From assembly GCA_018223375.1 (NCBI GenBank), contig JAGTTS010000001.1, positions 62,001 through 126,000 of the forward strand: DNA of 64,000 nt. The letters are read 5' to 3'. Within the stretch, counting starts at the first letter, position 1. Each line of letters opens with the position of its first letter. Below, piece by piece: positions 59,449 to 64,000 of the stretch. The notes under the pieces were generated by a model. That model was not told the origin of the DNA. It searched no databases and saw only the letters and a list, made by a program, of their open reading frames with translations. The DNA is from Clostridiaceae bacterium Marseille-Q3526 (GTDB lineage: Bacteria > Bacillota > Clostridia > Lachnospirales > Lachnospiraceae). The position numbers were made by a program, and so were the translations under genes.

Positions 59449-60294
59449 CTACAGAATCTCCTTCAGATACCGGCTCAGAGCGTCCTGCCATGCCGGAAGC
59501 GGCGTAAAACCGTTTGCGGCCAGCTTGCTCTTGTCCATGCGGCTGTTCATGGGGCGCTTGGCCTTAGCAGGGAACTGAGAGCTGTCTACCGGCGTCACCT
59601 TGACGTCTGTCATGCCTGCCTGCTTAAAGATCTCGCAGGCAAATTCATACCAGCTGCAGAGTCCCTCGTTGGTGGCGTGATAACGTCCGTAATGCTCGGA
59701 CTCCGTCATGTCCACCAGAAGTCTGGCCAGATCGTAGGTGTAGGTCGGAGATCCGATCTGATCGTCCACTACGCTGACAGCGCCTCTCTCCTGGCCCAGA
59801 CGCAGCATAGTCTTGATGAAATTCTTTCCGTTTACGCCGAATACCCAGGCAATGCGGACAATGAAGAACTTCTTCACCAGCTCCTCCACCACCATCTCGC
59901 CCTCGCACTTGGTCTGGCCATATACGCTTAACGGCTCTCTCTGATCGTCCGGCTCCCAGGGACGCGTACCCTGTCCGTTAAACACATAATCTGTGCTGAT
60001 ATACATCATCTTGATGTCCAGATCCCGGCAGACCAGAGCAATGTTTCTCGTGCCGTCTGCATTCACTCTGCGGCACAGATCCTCATTATCCTCAGCCGCG
60101 TCTACTGCAGTATATGCGGCGCAGTGGATCACTGCGTCAGGAGCTGCCTCTGTAATCACACGGCGGCAGGCCTCCCCGTCTGTAATGTCCATCTCGTCAA
60201 TGTCCACGCCTACAGACTCATGTCCTCTCTTTGTCAGCTCGTTTACCACATCGTAGCCCAGCTGGCCCTTTACCCCTGTAACCAATACTTTCAT
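59449..60294 (-). CDS. rfbD: dTDP-4-dehydrorhamnose reductase
   Basis: Last step of dTDP-L-rhamnose synthesis, NAD(P)H reduction. The 281-residue extended-SDR protein has GVKGQLGYDVVNELTKRG near the N-terminus and the catalytic YGQTK (Tyr/Lys). Its ATG overlaps the rfbB stop by one base, so translation is coupled. dTDP-rhamnose is used for surface polysaccharide. Confidence 0.94.
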   Translation of the reverse strand: MKVLVTGVKGQLGYDVVNELTKRGHESVGVDIDEMDITDGEACRRVITEAAPDAVIHCAAYTAVDAAEDNEDLCRRVNADGTRNIALVCRDLDIKMMYISTDYVFNGQGTRPWEPDDQREPLSVYGQTKCEGEMVVEELVKKFFIVRIAWVFGVNGKNFIKTMLRLGQERGAVSVVDDQIGSPTYTYDLARLLVDMTESEHYGRYHATNEGLCSWYEFACEIFKQAGMTDVKVTPVDSSQFPAKAKRPMNSRMDKSKLAANGFTPLPAWQDALSRYLKEIL

Positions 60295-61316
60295 TATAAT
60301 CTGTCTCCATACATTTCTTCAAAATAATTCTGGTACTCTCCGCTGATGATGTGCTTCCACCAGTCCTGATTGTCCAGATACCACTGAATGGTCTGGGCAA
60401 TGCCTGTGTCGAAGTTGTACTTCGGCTCCCAGCCCAGCTCTGTCTCCATCTTAGTTGGATCGATGGCATAGCGAAGATCGTGGCCTGGGCGATCCTTTAC
60501 GTACTTGATTAAGCTCTCCGGCTTGCCGAGGGCTTTCAGAATCGTCTTTACTACCTCCAGATTCGTTCTCTCGTTGTGGCCTCCGATGTTGTAGACCTCG
60601 CCCTCGCGGCCTTTATGGATAATCAGGTCAATGGCCTCGCAGTGGTCAGATACGTGGAGCCAGTCGCGGACATTGGCGCCGTCTCCGTAAACAGGAAGCT
60701 CCTCATCAGCCAGAGCACGGCTGATCATAAGAGGAATCAGCTTCTCCGGGAAATGATAAGGGCCGTAGTTATTGGAGCAGCGGGAAACAGTCACCGGAAG
60801 TCCGTAGGTTCTGTGGTAAGCCAAAACGAACAGGTCTGCTGCTGCCTTGGAGGAGGAGTAAGGGCTTGACGTGTGAAGCGGTGTCTCCTCTGTAAAGAAC
60901 AGATCCGGACGGTCTAACGGAAGATCGCCGTACACCTCGTCGGTGGATACCTGGTGATAGCGCTTAATACCGTACTCCTTGCAGGCGTCCAGAAGAGTAG
61001 TTGTTCCCATTACGTTAGTGCGGACAAAGCTCTCCGGATCCGTGATGGAGCGGTCTACATGGCTCTCAGCGGCAAAGTTTACCACTACATCCGGCTTCTC
61101 CTCTTCAAATAAGCGGAAGATAAACTCACGGTCGGCAATGTCGCCCTTTACGAACTTATAGTTCGGCTTTCCCTCCACCGGCTTTAAGGTCTCCAGATTG
61201 CCTGCGTAGGTTAAAAGATCCAGGTTTACAATCTGATAATCCGGGTATTTATTTACCATGTGGTGCACAAAATTTCCGCCGATAAAGCCGGCTCCGCCTG
61301 TTACAATAATTTTCAT
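60294..61316 (-). CDS. rfbB: dTDP-glucose 4,6-dehydratase
   Basis: Turns dTDP-glucose into dTDP-4-keto-6-deoxyglucose with bound NAD. The 340-residue protein has VTGGAGFIGGNFVHHMV, the catalytic region STDEVYGDLPLD and YSSSKAAADLFVLAYHRTYG with the YxxxK pair. AGGAGAAACAGAT precedes the ATG; 54 bp separate it from rfbA. Confidence 0.95.
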   Translation of the reverse strand: MKIIVTGGAGFIGGNFVHHMVNKYPDYQIVNLDLLTYAGNLETLKPVEGKPNYKFVKGDIADREFIFRLFEEEKPDVVVNFAAESHVDRSITDPESFVRTNVMGTTTLLDACKEYGIKRYHQVSTDEVYGDLPLDRPDLFFTEETPLHTSSPYSSSKAAADLFVLAYHRTYGLPVTVSRCSNNYGPYHFPEKLIPLMISRALADEELPVYGDGANVRDWLHVSDHCEAIDLIIHKGREGEVYNIGGHNERTNLEVVKTILKALGKPESLIKYVKDRPGHDLRYAIDPTKMETELGWEPKYNFDTGIAQTIQWYLDNQDWWKHIISGEYQNYFEEMYGDRL

Positions 61317-61370
61317 ATCTGTTTCTCCTGTCTGACTTTTTCTGAATTTCTGAAATTTCAGGTTTTTATC

Positions 61371-62264
61371 CTAGTTATGATGGAGCTTATCTACATATTT
61401 TCCGTCTAAAACGTCCTTTAAATACTTTCCGTACTGATTTTTCTTATAAACCTCGTAGGCGGCCATCACGTCTTCCCTGCTGATCCAGCCGTTTAAGTAG
61501 GCGATCTCCTCCAGGCAGGCAATCTTCCTGTGCTGGTGGGTCTCCACCGTCTTGACAAAGTTCGTAGCCTCCACTAAGGACTCATGGGTTCCTGTGTCCA
61601 GCCATGTGAAGCCCTGGCCTAACAGAATCACGTCCAGCTCGCCCTTCTCCAGGTAAATGCGGTTTAAATCTGTGATCTCCAGCTCGCCTCTGGCGGACGG
61701 CTTTAAGCTTTTGGCAAACTCTACCACCCGGTTGTCGTAGAAGTAAAGGCCTGTCACGCAGTAGTTGGACTTGGGCTTCTCCGGCTTCTCCTCGATGGAG
61801 ACAGCCTTTCCGTTCTCATCGAACTCCACGATTCCAAACCGCTCCGGATCATCCACATAGTAGCCGAATACCGTGGCTCCCGACTCCTTGGCCGCTGCGG
61901 CTCTGAGACGCTTCGGAAGGCCCTGTCCCTGGAAAATATTGTCTCCCAGAATCATGGCTACCGAATCGCCTCCGATAAATTCCTCGCCGATAATAAAGGC
62001 CTGAGCCAGTCCGTCCGGGCTTGGCTGAACGGCATAGCTTAAATCAATTCCGAACTGATGTCCGTCTCCTAAAAGCTCCTGAAACCGGGGCGTGTCCTCC
62101 GGCGTGGAGATGATCAGGATGTCGCGGATTCCTGCGCTCATCAGCACGGAGATCGGATAATAGATCATCGGCTTGTCGTAGATGGGCAGAAGCTGCTTTG
62201 ATGTTACCTTTGTAAGCGGATACAGGCGCGTTCCTGAGCCGCCTGCTAAAACGATTCCCTTCAT
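61371..62264 (-). CDS. rfbA: Glucose-1-phosphate thymidylyltransferase
   Basis: Makes dTDP-glucose from dTTP and glucose 1-phosphate. The 297-residue protein has the nucleotidyltransferase motif LAGGSGTRLYPLT (residues 6-18) and IYDKPMIYYPISVLM. AAGGAGAGAAAT precedes the ATG. It is first of rfbA-rfbB-rfbD; rfbC (the epimerase) is not in this cluster and must lie elsewhere. Confidence 0.95.
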   Translation of the reverse strand: MKGIVLAGGSGTRLYPLTKVTSKQLLPIYDKPMIYYPISVLMSAGIRDILIISTPEDTPRFQELLGDGHQFGIDLSYAVQPSPDGLAQAFIIGEEFIGGDSVAMILGDNIFQGQGLPKRLRAAAAKESGATVFGYYVDDPERFGIVEFDENGKAVSIEEKPEKPKSNYCVTGLYFYDNRVVEFAKSLKPSARGELEITDLNRIYLEKGELDVILLGQGFTWLDTGTHESLVEATNFVKTVETHQHRKIACLEEIAYLNGWISREDVMAAYEVYKKNQYGKYLKDVLDGKYVDKLHHN

Positions 62265-62333
62265 ATTTCTCTCCTTGTAGTTCTTTGTTCCCTGCGTATT
62301 TCCTGCTTTTAGGCAGACTTATGCACTATAGGT

Positions 62334-62362
62334 AATATAGCATAGATAAAAGCGTTAGTAAA
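62334..62362 (-). promoter_or_regulatory. Promoter of the rfbABD group
   Basis: TTTACT and TATATT with a 17-bp spacer on the minus strand, 70 bp upstream of rfbA. Confidence 0.6.
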
Positions 62363-62475
62363 TGTTTACGGCTTACAAAATCCTTAATATATTATAAAAA
62401 AGAAGAGCCTGGGAAGGTATGCGCCCTCTCTGGCCCTGTCTTTTTCTCTTTCTTTTTATTTCCTGAAAAATTTTT

Positions 62476-63144
62476 CTAACACAGTTTGCTTCCGTTGGCT
62501 GTCAGCTTGAATCTGCATCCCAACACCTCGGCTGCTCTCCGGCACATGAGCATCCTTTCCAGGAAGATCTCAAAATAGTCCATGACAGAACACATGGAAT
62601 CATCCAGTTCCAGTTCCATCTGAATCACCTTCTTTTCCTTCTGAATCACCAGCCTGGAGGACAGCGCCGCATAGTTTACCCGATCATGGGCGTCAAAGGA
62701 TGCTTTTACCTTATTTCTTACCCTGTTTCTGCGCACATCGGTTTTATCTGCCAGAATCAGAGCCGCTGAGATCGGATCTACGGCAGTTCCTGTCTTTTCA
62801 TCGTGATTGCCCACTGCAGACATAACCACCGCCGCCTCCTTCAGAGACATTCCCAGCTCCCGCAGAATCTGCCACCCTAATATTGCTCCTGTGTGGGCAT
62901 GATCACAGCGGTTGACACTGTTTCCAATATCGTGCATATAGCCTGCAATCCGGCTCAGTTCCGCCTCCCTGCCGCTGTATCCCAGCTTCTCTAAAATTTT
63001 TCCTGCTGTATCAGCTACCTTGGCGGCGTGGGCAGCAGAGTGGTCTGTGTAACCCAGACTTCCCAGCACCTCGTTTCCCCTCTCTAAAAGAGTATTAATC
63101 TCCTTATTTTTTCGAATCTCTTTGTACGTCAGTTCCTTTTCCAT
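62476..63144 (-). CDS. HD-domain phosphohydrolase-type protein
   Basis: A 222-residue cytoplasmic protein with an HD-domain metal set: His in TDHSAAHAAKV, HD in AGYMHDIGN, His in DHAHTGAILG and NHDEKTG, and the Asp in LADKTDVRRNRVR. Members cleave phosphate esters, often of nucleotides, but the substrate is not known here. AGGAGAAAACAG lies about 13 bases before the ATG. It follows a PhoH-type ATPase gene by 53 bp in the same direction. Confidence 0.85.
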   Translation of the reverse strand: MEKELTYKEIRKNKEINTLLERGNEVLGSLGYTDHSAAHAAKVADTAGKILEKLGYSGREAELSRIAGYMHDIGNSVNRCDHAHTGAILGWQILRELGMSLKEAAVVMSAVGNHDEKTGTAVDPISAALILADKTDVRRNRVRNKVKASFDAHDRVNYAALSSRLVIQKEKKVIQMELELDDSMCSVMDYFEIFLERMLMCRRAAEVLGCRFKLTANGSKLC

Positions 63145-63197
63145 ATCTGATTTCTGTTTTCTCCTGTTTTTCTTCTATCTTCTGTATTCGTTCATCG

Positions 63198-64000
63198 TCA
63201 CATTCTTCGGGCAGCATCCATAGCCAATAGAGAACGCTCGCACTCTGACGCGTCCATGGTGATCTGCCAGCAGAGAGGACTTCCCTTCATATGCTCGGAA
63301 GCGTAGCTTAAACCGTTGGTTCTCTCATCCAGAAACGGTCTGTCTATCTGGTTCGGGTCGCCCAGAAGAATCACTTTTGTATCCTTTCCGGCTCTTGTTA
63401 TGATTCCCTTTGCCTGGCTGGGCGTCATGTTCTGAGCCTCGTCAATCACCAAATATGTCTTTACAATCGAACGGCCCCTGATAAAGTTCAGCGCCTCCGC
63501 CTGAATCAGCCCTCTGTCAAAAATCTCTTCTATTTTTCCCTTTAATTCCTTTTCATCGTCATATCTGTCTGCTTCATCTGAATCAATCAGCTGCTCTAAA
63601 TTATCCATTACCGGCCTTAAAAGAGGAGAAATTTTTTCCTGCTCATCTCCTGGCAGGAAACCGATATCATCGTCAAACTGGGCATTGGGACGGCAGATCA
63701 GCATCCGCCTGTATTCGCCGTTTGGATGATTTAGCAGCTTTTCCAGTCCCACAGCCAGCGCATAAAAGGTTTTGCTGGTTCCTGCCATTCCTTTCACAAT
63801 GACAAGAGGAGCGGAAGCAGCCGGCTGCATTAAAGCCTCCTGGAGAAAACACTGCCCTGCGCTGCGGGGAGTAATGCCATAGGGCTTCTGCTTTCTGTAT
63901 TCTAATTTTTTAATTTTCCCGTTTTCAACACGGCCCAGCTGTGTTTTATCCGGATTCAGTTCATTTCGCAAAATCAGAAATTCATTTTCAAACAGCTCCA
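63198..64000 (-). CDS. PhoH-family ATPase, 5' end outside window
   Basis: The C-terminal part, about 267 residues, of a PhoH-family P-loop ATPase. Walker A appears as VKGMAGTSKTFYALAVG (with Ser-Lys in place of the usual Gly-Lys), Walker B as YLVIDEAQNMTP, and the ILLGDPNQID segment is typical. The frame stays open to the window end (ELFENEFLIL before the TTG at 63971), so the start is beyond base 64000; relatives of this type carry an N-terminal PIN nuclease domain that would lie there. Confidence 0.88.
   Translation of the reverse strand, partial: ELFENEFLILRNELNPDKTQLGRVENGKIKKLEYRKQKPYGITPRSAGQCFLQEALMQPAASAPLVIVKGMAGTSKTFYALAVGLEKLLNHPNGEYRRMLICRPNAQFDDDIGFLPGDEQEKISPLLRPVMDNLEQLIDSDEADRYDDEKELKGKIEEIFDRGLIQAEALNFIRGRSIVKTYLVIDEAQNMTPSQAKGIITRAGKDTKVILLGDPNQIDRPFLDERTNGLSYASEHMKGSPLCWQITMDASECERSLLAMDAARRM

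Noticed and set aside
62400..62475. Terminator after the HD-domain gene
   Set aside because: GC-rich segments with a flanking T run are present, but I could not build a convincing stem.

Overview
The window reads as a single chromosomal segment of an anaerobic, butyrate-forming Firmicute, most likely a Lachnospiraceae (Clostridium cluster XIVa) relative. This is an inference from the complete thl-crt-hbd-bcd-etfB-etfA butyrate operon next to a butyryl-CoA:acetate-type CoA-transferase, a GlpP-type glycerol regulon, FtcD/FchA/Fhs one-carbon genes, a flavodiiron protein, an EF-P-type SDR, Gram-positive promoter/RBS signals and moderate GC. Most genes lie on the minus strand. I saw no rRNA, tRNA or CRISPR array.

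Layout: 1-1072 end of a BCCT transporter; 1.09-1.44 kb a repeat/terminator cluster; 1.45-3.6 kb tex; 3.8-6.75 kb an amino-acid operon (pheB-like ACT gene, hom, lysC) behind a structured leader; 7.0-8.1 kb prfB with its programmed frameshift; 8.3-11.1 kb secA; 11.1-11.75 kb an AT-rich intergenic region carrying six TTATNCACA DnaA-box-like sites; 11.76-12.28 kb hpf.

12.3-18.45 kb is an AT-richer, foreign-looking insert: an IS1182-type element, an IclR regulator, an arginase/agmatinase-fold enzyme with a Cys in place of a metal-ligand His, a GltS-type carrier and a hypothetical gene whose 3' end runs into a broken alpha/beta-hydrolase remnant. An 18-bp inverted repeat (17/18) brackets it.

18.7-21 kb holds a phospholipase D-like protein and cutC. 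21.2-28.1 kb is a glycerol regulon (glpP, TetR-type regulator, glpK, glpF, glpA-like, FAD oxidoreductase, DUF1667). 28.5-34 kb holds a thioredoxin-fold protein, a new 67-residue Cys-repeat peptide gene with its own promoter and terminator, focA, fhs, fchA and ftcD. 34.2-38.3 kb holds an Lrp regulator, an NlpC/P60 wall hydrolase, a thioredoxin reductase and an SDR. 38.6-46.2 kb is the butyrate block. 46.3-48.9 kb has two zinc-ribbon proteins. 49-51.5 kb is a heavy-metal efflux unit (P-type ATPase, HMA chaperone, ArsR regulator). 51.7-53.7 kb is a GntR-regulated ABC exporter. 53.9-56.2 kb has a flavodiiron protein, a DUF1275 protein and a 79-residue membrane peptide. 56.3-64 kb runs through a 2-hydroxycarboxylate carrier, greA, glmM, the dTDP-rhamnose genes rfbD/B/A, an HD-domain protein and a PhoH-type ATPase cut by the window end.

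The most unexpected signals are: (1) a family of terminator hairpins with unrelated stems but the same 20-nt loop TTGTTCCACTTAAAGTCACC, mostly oriented with the upstream gene; (2) the DnaA-box cluster between secA and hpf, with no dnaA nearby; (3) the Cys-repeat peptide gene; (4) the foreign ureohydrolase/GltS module with its altered active-site residue; (5) structured leaders in front of the hom-lysC and glpP operons.
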